Shown: positions 9,260 to 18,737, numbered from the stretch's first letter. The stretch is DNA of 64,000 nt from Pyrinomonadaceae bacterium (GCA_026129865.1 JAHCHG010000012.1:1-64000); one strand, 5' to 3'. The notes: generated from the letters alone by a model not told the origin. Translations and numbers: made by a program.

Positions 9260-9964
9260 ATGATCATTTCCGTAATAATCCCAACATTAAACGAAGCTGC
9301 CGTGATAGAAAAAACGCTCGATGCCTTATCGCGTTTGGTAAATATTTCGGAGATCGTAATCGTCGACGGCGGCAGCGCCGACCGAACCTGCGAGATCGTC
9401 GAAAATTACGTGGGGACAAAGGAGATAAAGCTCATTCGTTCGTCGGATCCGAACCGCGGAAAACAGTTGAACATTGGCGCAGAAAATGCGGTTGGCGACG
9501 TTCTCTGGTTTGTCCATGCCGACACGCGCCCGGTTCAGGGCTGCGGAAAGCAGATCAAAGAATTAATGCGTTACGACGAGATCGTCGGCGGAAATTTTAA
9601 GTTGATCTTCGACGGGAACAGTCGATGGGCGGCTTTTCTGACGAAGCTCTATCCGCAGCTCCGGTCGATCGGTCTTGTATACGGCGATTCGGCAATTTTC
9701 GCGCGGCGCCAAACGTTTGAAGCGATCGGCGGTTACCGCGATCTTCCGCTTTTTGAAGACGTGGATCTTTATAAACGCCTGTTGAAAAAGGGTGATTTTG
9801 TTCAGGTCGATCTTCCGGTTACGACCTCTTCACGCCGTTTTGAAAATCGTTCGTTCCTCTGGACCTTTGTTAAATGGTCTGTTTTTCAAGGACTGTACTG
9901 GCTCGGTTTTCCGCCGAAAATACTCGCACGCGGCTATAAGCCGATTCGAAAACTCTCGCGCTGA
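9260..9964 (+). CDS. Glycosyltransferase family 2, rSAM/selenodomain-associated type 2
   Basis: 234 residues from the ATG at 9260, which starts the GT-A fold directly ('MIISVIIPTLNEAAVIEKTL'); an upstream start at 9149 would add 37 unrelated residues. Seen: 'IVIVDGGSADRTCEIVENY', 'SDPNRGKQLNIGAENAVGDV', metal-binding 'WFVHADTRP', and 'YGDSAIFARRQTFEAIGGYR'. It resembles the TIGR04283 group of glycosyltransferases that co-occurs with the DUF2064 glycosyltransferase and the radical SAM protein ArsS, both present 8-10 kb downstream. It may thus serve arsenosugar or a related sugar-conjugate pathway, though it is not adjacent to that cluster. Confidence 0.85.
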   Translation: MIISVIIPTLNEAAVIEKTLDALSRLVNISEIVIVDGGSADRTCEIVENYVGTKEIKLIRSSDPNRGKQLNIGAENAVGDVLWFVHADTRPVQGCGKQIKELMRYDEIVGGNFKLIFDGNSRWAAFLTKLYPQLRSIGLVYGDSAIFARRQTFEAIGGYRDLPLFEDVDLYKRLLKKGDFVQVDLPVTTSSRRFENRSFLWTFVKWSVFQGLYWLGFPPKILARGYKPIRKLSR

Positions 9965-10074
9965 TTTCGTAATTATTTCCGATCTAATTCTCTGCAAAGT
10001 TACTTGATTCTCGGAAGCTATCTTTCGCGCATTGATCGGTGCTGGCATCGAACTTGCACAAAGATTTATTACAG

Positions 10075-11136
10075 ATGAAAACCAAGAATTTGACGAGGAA
10101 CGCGAAAGGCGGCGGATTTTGGGCAGCGGCGGCGGTAGGTGCCGGAGCGGTCGCCGCTTTTCTGGCGATGAGAAACCGCCGACCGGCGTACGATTTTTTC
10201 GGCAAAACGGTAGTAATTACGGGCGGCTCGCGCGGTTTAGGACTAGTTTTAGCGCGAAGATTCGCAGCAGAAGGCGCAAAGATCGCGATCTGCGCCCGCG
10301 ACGCGGACGAACTGAAACGCGCTGAAAATGACCTGAACGCTCGCGGCGCCGAAGTTTTTCAGAGCGTTTGCGACGTTCGAAATCAAAACGAGGTCGATGA
10401 ATTTATTGAAAATGTTTGTAGCTATTACGGACAAATTGATGTTTTAGTCAACAACGCGGGCGTGATTCAGGTCGGACCTTTGGAAGTTCAGACGAAGGAA
10501 GATTTTGAAGATGCTTTGGCGGTTCATTTTGGGGGACCGTATCACACGATGAGCGCGGTTGCGCCGAAAATGCGCGAACGCGGTGAAGGAAAGATCGTCA
10601 ATATTTCTTCGATCGGCGGAAAAATAAGCGTTCCGCATCTTGCGCCGTATTGCGCGAGCAAATTTGCGCTCGTCGGACTTTCAACCGCAATGCGCGTCGA
10701 ACTTGCCAAAGACAACATTGATGTCACAACGGTTTGTCCGGGTTTGATGAGAACCGGAAGTCATATCAACGCAATCTTTAAGGGAAAGAATCAGCAGGAA
10801 TTCGCATGGTTCAGCATTGCTAACGGTTTTCCGCTCGCTTCGATCAGCGCGGAAAGCGCGGCGAAGGAAATCGTCGAAGCGTGCCGCAAAGGTGAAGCGG
10901 AGAAAATCGTTTCGATCCAAGCCGAACTTGCCGCGAAAATGAACGCTTTGTTTCCTGAATTGGTCGCGGAAATTTCCGGTTTGATCAATCAGGTTTTGCC
11001 TTCAAAGGGCGGAATCGGCGAAGCACACGCGACCGGACTCGAAAGCACTTCGTTTGCGTCGCCTTCATTTTTAACGGCTTTGGTTGACAAGGAATCCTAT
11101 CAAAACAACGAACTCAAACAAGGCGAAACATTATAA
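10075..11136 (+). CDS. Short-chain dehydrogenase/reductase (SDR)
   Basis: About 353 residues from the ATG at 10075 (a GTG at 10039 is possible). A short basic stretch and one hydrophobic segment ('FWAAAAVGAGAVAAFLAMR') suggest membrane anchoring. The classical SDR domain follows: TGGSRGLG cofactor loop, 'DVLVNNAGV', catalytic Ser in 'NISSIGG', 'YCASKFALVG' with the Tyr/Lys pair, and 'VCPGLMRTG'. The substrate is unknown. It runs directly into the SRPBCC protein gene 22 bp later, and with the zinc alcohol dehydrogenase further on forms a redox/stress-type gene group. Confidence 0.88.
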   Translation: MKTKNLTRNAKGGGFWAAAAVGAGAVAAFLAMRNRRPAYDFFGKTVVITGGSRGLGLVLARRFAAEGAKIAICARDADELKRAENDLNARGAEVFQSVCDVRNQNEVDEFIENVCSYYGQIDVLVNNAGVIQVGPLEVQTKEDFEDALAVHFGGPYHTMSAVAPKMRERGEGKIVNISSIGGKISVPHLAPYCASKFALVGLSTAMRVELAKDNIDVTTVCPGLMRTGSHINAIFKGKNQQEFAWFSIANGFPLASISAESAAKEIVEACRKGEAEKIVSIQAELAAKMNALFPELVAEISGLINQVLPSKGGIGEAHATGLESTSFASPSFLTALVDKESYQNNELKQGETL

Positions 11137-11158
11137 ACAAGGAAAGGGAGATTTAATT

Positions 11159-11977
11159 ATGGAAAACACTTTAGAAAACGTAAAAAAAGAAACACAGAAA
11201 AAATTAGAAAATATCGGACAAAATATTGATACGAAAAAGATCAAGGATTTTGTAACAAATACCGAAACGAATATGGGCGACATTGAAAGAATAGTTTCCG
11301 CGGCGGCGGGCGGTGCGCTTATTGTGTATGGAGTTTATAGAAAAGATTTGCTCGGCGCAGTTCTCGGTTTGGTCGGCGGTTCTTTCGCGGTGCGCGGTGC
11401 GACCGGACATTGTATGGCTTTTGACGCGTTCGGCATTGATCACAGCGATCAAAAAATCGGCGTGCAGAAAATGCTTTCAGGGAAGATCAACGTAAAGAAA
11501 GCCGTAACGGTAAATAAATCCGCCGAAGAACTTTACAAATTCTGGCGCGATTTTGAAAATCTGCCGAAATTTATGAATCATCTCGAATCGGTTACAAAAC
11601 GCGATAATTTATATTCGCATTGGAAAGCGAAAGCACCTTTGGGTTACACGGTCGAATGGGACGCGGAAATTACGAATGAAGTTGAAAACCGTCTGATCGA
11701 ATGGAAATCCACCGAAGGCGCGGACATTCCGAACAGCGGAAAGGTCGAGTTTCATCCGACTTCGGATAGAGGAACAGAAATTACGGTTTCGATCAACTAC
11801 GACGCGCCCGGCGGAAAATTGGGATCGCTTTTCGCCAAAATTTTCGGCGAAACACCGGAACAGCAAGTCGAAGATGATCTGCGCCGATTCAAGCGTCTGA
11901 TGGAAGCAGGAATGAATCTGAAGATCGAAGGTCAGCCTTCTGGACGCGCTGAACAAGCGAAAAAAGCGAGTGCCTAA
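11159..11977 (+). CDS. DUF2892/SRPBCC (cyclase/dehydrase-like) protein
   Basis: 272 residues. The start at 11159 is set by a strong GGAAAGGGAG 8 bp upstream. An N-terminal amphipathic helix is followed by a YgaP-like DUF2892 membrane hairpin ('DIERIVSAAAGGALIVYGVY', 'LLGAVLGLVGGSFAVRGATG'). A SRPBCC/polyketide-cyclase fold follows from about residue 115 ('VNKSAEELYKFWRDFENLPK', 'FMNHLESV', 'WDAEI.NEVENRLIEWKS'). Such proteins often sit beside SDR and zinc dehydrogenase genes in stress-linked operons; the bound ligand is unknown. The last helix 'VEDDLRRFKRLMEAG' is typical of the family. Confidence 0.88.
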   Translation: MENTLENVKKETQKKLENIGQNIDTKKIKDFVTNTETNMGDIERIVSAAAGGALIVYGVYRKDLLGAVLGLVGGSFAVRGATGHCMAFDAFGIDHSDQKIGVQKMLSGKINVKKAVTVNKSAEELYKFWRDFENLPKFMNHLESVTKRDNLYSHWKAKAPLGYTVEWDAEITNEVENRLIEWKSTEGADIPNSGKVEFHPTSDRGTEITVSINYDAPGGKLGSLFAKIFGETPEQQVEDDLRRFKRLMEAGMNLKIEGQPSGRAEQAKKASA

Positions 11978-12621
11978 GGATTTTATAATAAAGAACGCGC
12001 CTTGTTGGGGCAGACGATGAATTTTTTATATCCGTTTATATTTTTGTTTCATCGGACAACGGTAGTGAATTAAGAAAAATGCAGAATCAATTGTTTGCTC
12101 CGTAGGAGCTTATGTTAATAGCCACGCGATTTATCGCGTGGGCTGATTTGATAGAAGTTTTAAGTCCCGTAGGGACGAAAGAAACTGTCGACCCTACGGG
12201 ACTTCGACAAAATTTCACATATTCCACGCGATAAATCGCGTGGCTATTAACGAAATGTCCCTACGGGACAGATACTTTCAAAGCATTACTTTTAGTTCAC
12301 TACCTGAACAATTCTCTGGCGCGTTCTCAAACTTTTTAATGATAACGTGAGTTCGACATAAGAATTACGGATTTAGTCGGTGAAACCGACGTTATACTTT
12401 TAGCCCACATCGCAAGATGTGGGGATAATCGTAAAGTGTTTAATAAAGCCATTGAAAATGGCGGCATATAATTTATGTCGCGGTTTTCAACCGCTTAAAT
12501 TCTTGATTCGACTGTTCCCATAACTTGCGCTATGGGCTACAAATATACCACCGTCTTCGACGGCTGATTCCGAGCTCACTTTAATAATAGAAACTTTTTA
12601 AAAGAACAAGGAGGAAATTTA
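11978..12621. repeat. Intergenic array of about twelve short hairpins (REP-like)
   Basis: This 644-bp spacer has no credible gene. It contains perfect or near-perfect hairpins at 12098-12108, 12122-12141, 12164-12176, 12187-12207, 12224-12243, 12257-12269, 12376-12390, 12404-12423, 12448-12462, 12480-12494, 12517-12536 and 12551-12563. The pair at 12122 and 12224 (CCACGCG stem, loops ATTTAT and ATAAAT) is inverted, as are the GTCCCGTAGGGAC-type pair. Several others have a TGAAA/TTTCA loop. The end of the spacer (AAGGAGGAAATTTA) is the ribosome site of the next gene. Confidence 0.8.
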
Positions 12622-13797
12622 ATGAAAGCAATATGCTGGTATGGAAAACACGATGTGCGCTTTATGGACGTGCCTGAGCCCGAAATTCTCAACGATCGGG
12701 ACGCGATAATAAAAGTAACGACAACAGCAATTTGCGGATCCGACCTTCACCTTTACAACGGTGTTATTCCGACAATGCAGTCGGGCGACGTTCTCGGGCA
12801 CGAGTTTATGGGCGAAGTCGTCGAAATCGGCAAAGAAATTAAAAATTTGAAGAAAGGCGACCGCGTTGTCGTTCCATTTACCATCGCCTGCGGAAATTGT
12901 TTTTTCTGCAAACGTGATCTGTGGTCATGCTGCGACAATTCAAATCCGACGCCGGAAACAGCAGAAACGCTTTACGGATTTTCGCCCTCTGCACTTTTCG
13001 GATATTCACATATGATGGGTGGTTTTGCGGGCGGTCAGGCAGAATATGTCCGGGTTCCTTTTGCCGACGTCGGACCGATCAAAGTTCCCGATTCGCTCGA
13101 TGACGAGCAGGTTATTTTTCTTTCGGACATTTTCCCGACCGGTTATCAGGCAGCCGAAAATTGCGGCATCAAAGAAGGCGACACGGTTGCCGTTTGGGGC
13201 GCGGGTCCGGTCGGGCAGTTTGCGATAAAATCCGCGTTAATGCTCGGCGCCGAACGCGTCGTTACTATTGACCATTACGAAGATCGTCTTGATTTAGCTA
13301 AACAAGGAACGGACGGAAAAGTTACGACGATAAACTTTGACGACACGGAAGTTTACGACAAATTAAAAGATCTGACCGGCGGGCGCGGTCCGGACTCGTG
13401 TATCGATGCGGTCGGACTCGAAGCCCACGGCACATCGCCGGACGCTTTGATCGATTATGCGGAAACGAAAGTAATGCTTGCGACCGACCGCGCTCATGCG
13501 TTGAGACAGGCGATCTTTTGCTGCCGCAAGGGCGGAACGGTTTCGATTCCGGGCGTTTACGGCGGACTACTAAATCATGTCAATTTCGGCGCGGCGTTCG
13601 GAAAAGGCTTAACTTTCAAGATGGGACAGACGAACATGCATAAATACTTGAAACCGCTCCTTCAAAAAATCGAAGAAAAAGCGCTCGACCCGACGTTCGT
13701 TATTTCGCACCGGATGAAACTTTCCGAAGCGCCCGAGGCTTACAAACATTTCAACAACGAGAAAAACGCCTGGCGAAAAGTGGTTTTGACGCCCTAA
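12622..13797 (+). CDS. Zinc-dependent alcohol dehydrogenase (MDR family)
   Basis: 391 residues, strong AAGGAGG ribosome site. Catalytic zinc ligands Cys38 ('[10 protein letters not shown]') and '[13 protein letters not shown]'; structural zinc lobe '[15 protein letters not shown]'; Rossmann motif '[20 protein letters not shown]'. The length and the '[20 protein letters not shown]' insertion resemble the glutathione-independent formaldehyde dehydrogenase-like group (FdhA-like). The NAD(P)-dependent reaction on an alcohol or aldehyde is clear, the exact substrate is not. It is followed 5 bp later by a methyltransferase gene on the same strand. Confidence 0.9.
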   Translation: MKAICWYGKHDVRFMDVPEPEILNDRDAIIKVTTTAICGSDLHLYNGVIPTMQSGDVLGHEFMGEVVEIGKEIKNLKKGDRVVVPFTIACGNCFFCKRDLWSCCDNSNPTPETAETLYGFSPSALFGYSHMMGGFAGGQAEYVRVPFADVGPIKVPDSLDDEQVIFLSDIFPTGYQAAENCGIKEGDTVAVWGAGPVGQFAIKSALMLGAERVVTIDHYEDRLDLAKQGTDGKVTTINFDDTEVYDKLKDLTGGRGPDSCIDAVGLEAHGTSPDALIDYAETKVMLATDRAHALRQAIFCCRKGGTVSIPGVYGGLLNHVNFGAAFGKGLTFKMGQTNMHKYLKPLLQKIEEKALDPTFVISHRMKLSEAPEAYKHFNNEKNAWRKVVLTP

Positions 13798-13802
13798 CGA
13801 CA

Positions 13803-14801
13803 ATGAATGAAGAGATGACACATTCGCCGCGCGAATTGCTCGAACTTGCTATCGGATTTCAACGGTCGCAAGTTCTTTTCACGTTTGCCGAATTGGACAT
13901 TGCCAGCCGCCTTGAACATGAACCGCGTTCAGCGCCGCAACTCGCGGAAGATCTGCAGATCGATCCGCTCGCGATGGAACGCTTTCTTCACGCGGCGGTC
14001 GCCGTCGGACTGCTTGAAAAGCGCGGCGTGCAGTTTCAAAATACTCAACTCAGCCGAAAATATTTGATCAAAAATGCGCCGTCATACCTCGGCGGGCAGC
14101 TTCAGCGTTACAAAGCTCGTTCGCGAAAACAATGGATCGATCTAACGGATCACCTCAAAAACTGGGATTACGGAACAAACAACGACGCTGCGCCGGAACC
14201 CGATGATCAAAGCGCCGAGGCGATGGCGGAACAGCATAATTTGGCGATCCTGCACGGTCAGGCGCTGGCGAAAAGTTTCGATTTTTCGGGATTTTCGCAT
14301 TTACTGGATCTTGGCGGCGGGACCGGTGCGATGAGCATCGCGCTCTGCCGCGAGTATCCGAAACTGCGCTCGACGATCTTCGATCTCCCCGAAAACGTAA
14401 AAAAAGCGGAAGAATTTGTGACTTCAAGCGGTGCGGAAGACCGGATCGGAACGATCGGCGGGAATATACTTGAAGATCAAATTCCGGGCGATTTCGACAT
14501 CGCACTTCTCGCTAACCTTTTGGCGGTCTTCGATGCCGAAACGAACATCGCGCTGTTTAAAAAGATCTACGAAAAGCTGCCGCCAGGCGGCGCGATCTTG
14601 ATCAGCGGCTGGATTCTTGACGACGACCGGCTCGCTCCTGAAATCTCCGTTCTTTTCTGCCTTGAAGATATTTGCTGGGGCTCGCCCGATGTCGAGAGAA
14701 ATTTCGGCGTTTATCGATCCTGGCTCGAAGCGGCGGGATTTCGTGAACCGTCAATGAAAACTTATTTTGAACCGACTCGCTTGATCTCGGCACTGAAATG
14801 A
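13803..14801 (+). CDS. SAM-dependent O-methyltransferase-like protein
   Basis: 332 residues with the two-part layout of plant/bacterial O-methyltransferase family 2. The N-terminal winged-helix dimerisation domain (about 1-95, 'LLELAIGFQRSQVLFTFAEL', 'AMERFLHAAVAVGLLEKRG') precedes a Rossmann methyltransferase domain with SAM motif 'HLLDLGGGTGAMSIALCREY' and 'FDLPENVKKAEEFV'. Related to acetylserotonin/hydroxyneurosporene methyltransferases; substrate unknown. It follows the alcohol dehydrogenase by 5 bp, so co-transcription is likely. Confidence 0.88.
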   Translation: MNEEMTHSPRELLELAIGFQRSQVLFTFAELDIASRLEHEPRSAPQLAEDLQIDPLAMERFLHAAVAVGLLEKRGVQFQNTQLSRKYLIKNAPSYLGGQLQRYKARSRKQWIDLTDHLKNWDYGTNNDAAPEPDDQSAEAMAEQHNLAILHGQALAKSFDFSGFSHLLDLGGGTGAMSIALCREYPKLRSTIFDLPENVKKAEEFVTSSGAEDRIGTIGGNILEDQIPGDFDIALLANLLAVFDAETNIALFKKIYEKLPPGGAILISGWILDDDRLAPEISVLFCLEDICWGSPDVERNFGVYRSWLEAAGFREPSMKTYFEPTRLISALK

Positions 14802-14939
14802 TCGGCTTCGAAAACTGAACCTCCGGTTTTTCTTACGCAAAATCTCGTGCTAAGATTTCTCCTTTTCCGGGTTATAAGCAATTTTTAGCAGTTTTACAAA
14901 TATTGCTGATAGTTAAACAACAACAGAAAATAAATTCTT

Positions 14940-16235
14940 ATGGACAAATTTTTAGTTCGCGGGGGCAGAAAACTTAGCGGTCGAATCGAGATCAGCGGCG
15001 CGAAGAATTCAGCGCTCCCGTGTTTGGCGGCGGCGCTTTTAACGGCTGAAACCGTAACGCTGCACAATGTTCCGTATGTACGCGACCTGATCACGCAGCG
15101 GCGGCTTTTGGAAGATCTCGGCGCGACCGTTCTGACGCCGGAGCTTCATACACATAAGATCACCGCGGCGAACATCGAAATTTTCGAAGCGCCGTACGAA
15201 CTCGTGAAAACGATGCGCGCCAGCGTCCTTGCGTTGGGACCGCTGCTCGGACGGTTTGGAAAAGCGAAAGTTTCGCTTCCCGGCGGCTGCGCCATCGGAA
15301 CGCGCCCGATCGATCTACATTTAAAGGCGTTCGAAAAGCTCGGCGCGGAGGTTTCGCTCGAATCGGGCGACGTCGTTGCGCGGGCGCCGAAAGGAAGACT
15401 GGTCGGTGCCGATGTCGATTTTGAATTGGTCAGCGTAACGGGAACCGAAAATGTGATGATGGCGGCGGTTTTAGCTGCCGGAACGACAACTATCCATAAT
15501 GCCGCGCGAGAACCTGAGATCGAAGATCTTGCAGAACTTTTGAACAAAATGGGTGCGAAGATCTCCGGCGCGGGAACGGAAACAATGACGATCGAAGGCG
15601 TTGAAACGCTTCACGGTGCTGAACATTCGATCATCGCCGACCGGATAGAAACGGGAACGTTCATCGTTGCCGCAGCGATCACAAAAGGAGAACTTGAAAT
15701 TGCAAAATGCCGCCCGCAGGATCTTGGAGCCGTTATCGAAACGCTTCGCGAGGTCGGAGTTGAGATCGAGCAGCTCGACGAAACTACCTTAAAGGTAAGA
15801 TGCTGTCCCGACGGTTTGAAGGCTAAGGACGTAACGACCGAACCGCATCCGAAATTTCCGACCGACATGCAGGCGCAATATATGGCGCTGATGACGCAGG
15901 CGGAAGGAGCATCGACGATCACGGAAACGATCTTTGAAAATCGTTTCATGCATGTCGGCGAATTGATCCGCATGGGCGCTGACATTCATATTCACGGCAA
16001 TCAGGCGAAGGTTACGGGCGGAAAGAAATTGATGGGCGCGCCGGTTCAGGCGTCGGATCTTCGCGCGTCGGCATCGCTCGTCCTTGCGGCACTTGCCGCG
16101 GAAGGCGAAACCAGGATCGACCGCGTTTATCATATCGACCGCGGATATGAACGGATCGTTAGAAAACTAAAGTCGGTCGGAGCCGACATCGAACGCGTAA
16201 CCGCGGGAATATCGATGGCAGCCGAAGAAAAGTAG
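14940..16235 (+). CDS. murA: UDP-N-acetylglucosamine 1-carboxyvinyltransferase
   Basis: 431 residues, full length for MurA. The enzyme transfers enolpyruvate from PEP to UDP-GlcNAc, the first committed step of peptidoglycan synthesis. Lys22 and Asn23 lie in 'GAKNSALPCLAAAL'; the fosfomycin-sensitive catalytic Cys117 is in 'LPGGCAIGTRPIDLHL'; 'FPTDMQAQYMAL' and 'FENRFMHVGEL' are conserved. No Shine-Dalgarno is obvious before the ATG. It stands alone, about 140 bp after the methyltransferase. Confidence 0.97.
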   Translation: MDKFLVRGGRKLSGRIEISGAKNSALPCLAAALLTAETVTLHNVPYVRDLITQRRLLEDLGATVLTPELHTHKITAANIEIFEAPYELVKTMRASVLALGPLLGRFGKAKVSLPGGCAIGTRPIDLHLKAFEKLGAEVSLESGDVVARAPKGRLVGADVDFELVSVTGTENVMMAAVLAAGTTTIHNAAREPEIEDLAELLNKMGAKISGAGTETMTIEGVETLHGAEHSIIADRIETGTFIVAAAITKGELEIAKCRPQDLGAVIETLREVGVEIEQLDETTLKVRCCPDGLKAKDVTTEPHPKFPTDMQAQYMALMTQAEGASTITETIFENRFMHVGELIRMGADIHIHGNQAKVTGGKKLMGAPVQASDLRASASLVLAALAAEGETRIDRVYHIDRGYERIVRKLKSVGADIERVTAGISMAAEEK

Positions 16236-16251
16236 ATCTATTTAAATTTTA

Positions 16252-16280
16252 TTGACTTTCGGGCATAATCGCTTTAGAAC
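16252..16280 (+). promoter_or_regulatory. Candidate promoter
   Basis: TTGACT, 17 bp, TAGAAC just downstream of murA. It would start transcription close to 16286, which argues for the ATG at 16305 rather than 16284 as the start of the next gene. Confidence 0.35.
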
Positions 16281-16304
16281 TTAATGGTTCAAACTAAAGC
16301 GCTT

Positions 16305-17594
16305 ATGCCCGAAACTTTTAAATGCCCGTCATGTTCGGCGCCGCTCGATTTTGAAGGAAGCCCGATCCAGAAATGCGTATTTTGCGGCAGCTCGGTGATC
16401 GTTCCCGGTGAGGTTTTCCAGCGCCCCAATGCGCAGGATGTGATTACCATCGATCTTTCCGCATTTACCGGAAAGGCGAGAAAAGCAGCAGAAATTCAGC
16501 GGCTGATTCGCGCCGGGAAGAAGATCGAAGCGATCAAGCTTTACCGTGAAACGTTCGGTGTCGGTCTGAAAGAAGCAAAAGATGCCGTCGATAAAATGCA
16601 GCAAGGCGAAGGCGTCGATCTATCGTCAGCCAAGGGCTGGAATATTCCGGCAGCTCCGACCGAAATTACACACGGAATACGAAATTTTCTTTTAGTAATC
16701 GCGGGTTTGATCATCGTTTTCGGTGGTTTTACATTTCTTGCGATCTTTTTAGCCGGCAAAATTTCAGACGATCCCATTTCCGCGCTTTCCTCGGCAACGA
16801 TGACGGAAGCATCCGAAAAGAACACAGTTAACACGATGCTTAAACTCGGCGGCGAAGGCACCGGCGCCGGCAAATTTAAGGATAACCGTACTGTCGCAGT
16901 CGATGGCGACGGAAATATTTATTCAGGAAACTATGAAGGCGGAAAGATCCAGGTTTTTGACAAGAACGGGAAATTTCTTCGGGAGATCTTTTCCGATAAG
17001 TCCGGATATATCAAATCTTTAGCAGCATCGCGCAGCGGTGTAATTTATGTTGTAAACTCCGACGGCATATTTGCATTTAACGGGAAAACCGGCACCGCGC
17101 TGCGCCAAATAAAGAAAAATCGAATCGAATCTGTGGCGTTGACGCCCGATGGAAAGATAGCCGCGTTGGTCGAAGACGATATTTTTATTTTCGATGATAA
17201 CTTCCGAGAGATATCGAAAATAAAAAAGGCGAACGAACTCGCAAGCGCGGCGTTTGGCTTTGATGCGATCACTGTCGGCGGCGGCGGCGAGATCTATGCG
17301 GTCGATCAAAAAACCGGCGACCTCTGTAAATTTTCGAGCGAAGGAAAATTCCTGAACCGCATTCCCACCGGCTTGCGCCGTCCGCAGGGAATCGCGATAA
17401 ATAGTTCGGGAACGATCTTTTTGAGCGATGTCAGCGCAATTCATGCGATCGATGAATCCGGAAAAGAGTTGTTGAAATTTCGCCCGCCCGACCTTGAAAC
17501 GGCGCAGGCTTTCGGCATTACATTCGACGTTGACGGCGCGCTCTACGTCGCGTCGCGACCATTTGTAATGAAGTACGAATTTGTAAAGAAATAG
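16305..17594 (+). CDS. Zinc-ribbon, L7/L12-like and beta-propeller membrane protein
   Basis: 429 residues from 16305 (ATG at 16284 also in frame). Order: zinc ribbon 'CPSCSAPLDFEGSPIQKC' then 'CGSSV' (two CxxC knuckles); a helical segment 'AAEIQRLIRAGKKIEAIKLY' with 'FGVGLKEAKDAVDKM', like the C-terminal domain of ribosomal protein L7/L12; one membrane helix ('FLLVIAGLIIVFGGFTFLAI'); then an exported NHL-type six-bladed propeller ('VDGDGNIYSGNYEGGKIQVF', 'RRPQGIAINSSGTIFLSDVS'). The fusion of these parts in one polypeptide suggests a membrane sensor or scaffold; function unknown. Confidence 0.8.
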   Translation: MPETFKCPSCSAPLDFEGSPIQKCVFCGSSVIVPGEVFQRPNAQDVITIDLSAFTGKARKAAEIQRLIRAGKKIEAIKLYRETFGVGLKEAKDAVDKMQQGEGVDLSSAKGWNIPAAPTEITHGIRNFLLVIAGLIIVFGGFTFLAIFLAGKISDDPISALSSATMTEASEKNTVNTMLKLGGEGTGAGKFKDNRTVAVDGDGNIYSGNYEGGKIQVFDKNGKFLREIFSDKSGYIKSLAASRSGVIYVVNSDGIFAFNGKTGTALRQIKKNRIESVALTPDGKIAALVEDDIFIFDDNFREISKIKKANELASAAFGFDAITVGGGGEIYAVDQKTGDLCKFSSEGKFLNRIPTGLRRPQGIAINSSGTIFLSDVSAIHAIDESGKELLKFRPPDLETAQAFGITFDVDGALYVASRPFVMKYEFVKK

Positions 17595-17595
17595 C

Positions 17596-18609
17596 TTACG
17601 CGACAGTTCCGCCGCAGCTTGAACCCGCGCCGGCGGTGCAGCCGAAACAATGCGCCGCGGTCATGATCTCTCGGTCAAAAAATTTTTCGGGCGAAAAATC
17701 TTTAATAGTTTTCCCGACGTTCGCCGAGATCGACATTTCCAGCATTTGATTAAAATCACAATCGAACAGGTTGCCGCGCCAATCTACGCTTAAAGTATTT
17801 CTACACATTAAACCGTCGACCGTTCCCGGATTAAAGGCATTGACCAGCTTCTGCATATACGAAACTTCGTTGCCCGAACGGCGAAGCCAATCGAGAAAAC
17901 GCGCGATCGGCATATTTGTGATCGTGTACAAATTATTGAAAACAACATCGAAACGCTGCTTAAGTTCGCGTTTGAAATCCGCTTCGATCGCGGTTTGTTC
18001 GGGCGGCAGAAAGGCGCCGACGGGATTGTAAACCAGATTTAGAACGAGATCTTCATCCGTTCCGTAACCCGCTGCGTTTAATTCCTTTAATGCGTCAACG
18101 GATTTATCAAAAACGCCCGTCCCTCGCTGGGCATCGGTTTGCTGAGACTGAAAATAGGGCAGCGAACAGACGAGTTCGACCCGGTTTTCCGCGTAAAATT
18201 CGGGAAGATCTTCAAAACCGTCTTCGAACATGACGGTCAAATTATGTCGAACAATAACCCGAGCGCCGGTCTTCCGGGCTTCGATTACAAAATATCGAAA
18301 ATCGGGAATCAATTCCGGTGCGCCGCCGGTGATGTCGAGCGTCGGAATCTTGAACTTCTGCAATACTTTCAAACAATCATCGATCGTTTCGCGCTGCATG
18401 ATCTCTGTACGCGTTGGGCTTGCGTCGACATGGCAATGTTTACAGGTTTGATTGCAAAGTTTGCCGACATTGACCTGAAGGATCTCGACTTCAGTCGAGC
18501 GAAGAAAGAGGTTGTTTCCGCCAAGTTTTTCTTCAAACGTAACGGTCGACGCGGGAAACGCAGTCCTGCCGTCGCGTCTTGTTATTTGGATTTGTGCGCT
18601 CGCTGTCAT
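17596..18609 (-). CDS. arsS: Arsenosugar biosynthesis radical SAM protein ArsS
   Basis: 337 residues from the ATG at 18609; an upstream start at 18657 lies in repeat DNA. The radical SAM cluster motif is C52, C56, C59 in 'KLCNQTCKHCHVDASP'; 'LDITGGAPELIPDFRYFV' follows; the Cys-rich tail 'HCFGCTAGAGSSCGG' identifies the rSAM/Cys-rich (formerly rSAM/selenodomain) family. ArsS homologues attach 5'-deoxyadenosine to dimethylarsenite, making the arsenosugar precursor. Here the tail has Cys, not Sec. Downstream member of a minus-strand cluster with the CMD-like gene and the arsM remnant. Confidence 0.93.
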   Translation of the reverse strand: MTASAQIQITRRDGRTAFPASTVTFEEKLGGNNLFLRSTEVEILQVNVGKLCNQTCKHCHVDASPTRTEIMQRETIDDCLKVLQKFKIPTLDITGGAPELIPDFRYFVIEARKTGARVIVRHNLTVMFEDGFEDLPEFYAENRVELVCSLPYFQSQQTDAQRGTGVFDKSVDALKELNAAGYGTDEDLVLNLVYNPVGAFLPPEQTAIEADFKRELKQRFDVVFNNLYTITNMPIARFLDWLRRSGNEVSYMQKLVNAFNPGTVDGLMCRNTLSVDWRGNLFDCDFNQMLEMSISANVGKTIKDFSPEKFFDREIMTAAHCFGCTAGAGSSCGGTVA

Positions 18610-18618
18610 AATTAATTT

Positions 18619-18737
18619 GGAGCGCCGGCAGCTTGCCGGCAGCGAATGCGAAAGCATTCGAAAACACTCGCTGTCATTCTAGTTCGACACGCGTTTTCAT
18701 CGCATCCGCAATGTCGCAGGCAGGCTGCCTGCGCTCC
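18619..18737. repeat. REP-like inverted pair between arsS and the CMD-like gene
   Basis: GGAGCGC at 18619-18625 opens a hairpin GCCGGC-agctt-GCCGGC. At the other end an inverted copy closes with GCGCTCC at 18731-18737 and stem GCAGGC/GCCTGC. A third hairpin GAATGC-gaaa-GCATTC lies between. The outer bases are conserved and the stems differ by paired changes, as in REP/BIME elements. The pair sits inside the minus-strand arsenosugar transcription unit. Confidence 0.7.

Noticed and set aside
17596-18609. Selenocysteine in ArsS
   Set aside because: Related proteins may carry Sec, but the Cys-rich tail here is read with Cys codons and no in-frame TGA or SECIS-like hairpin was needed to reach the stop.
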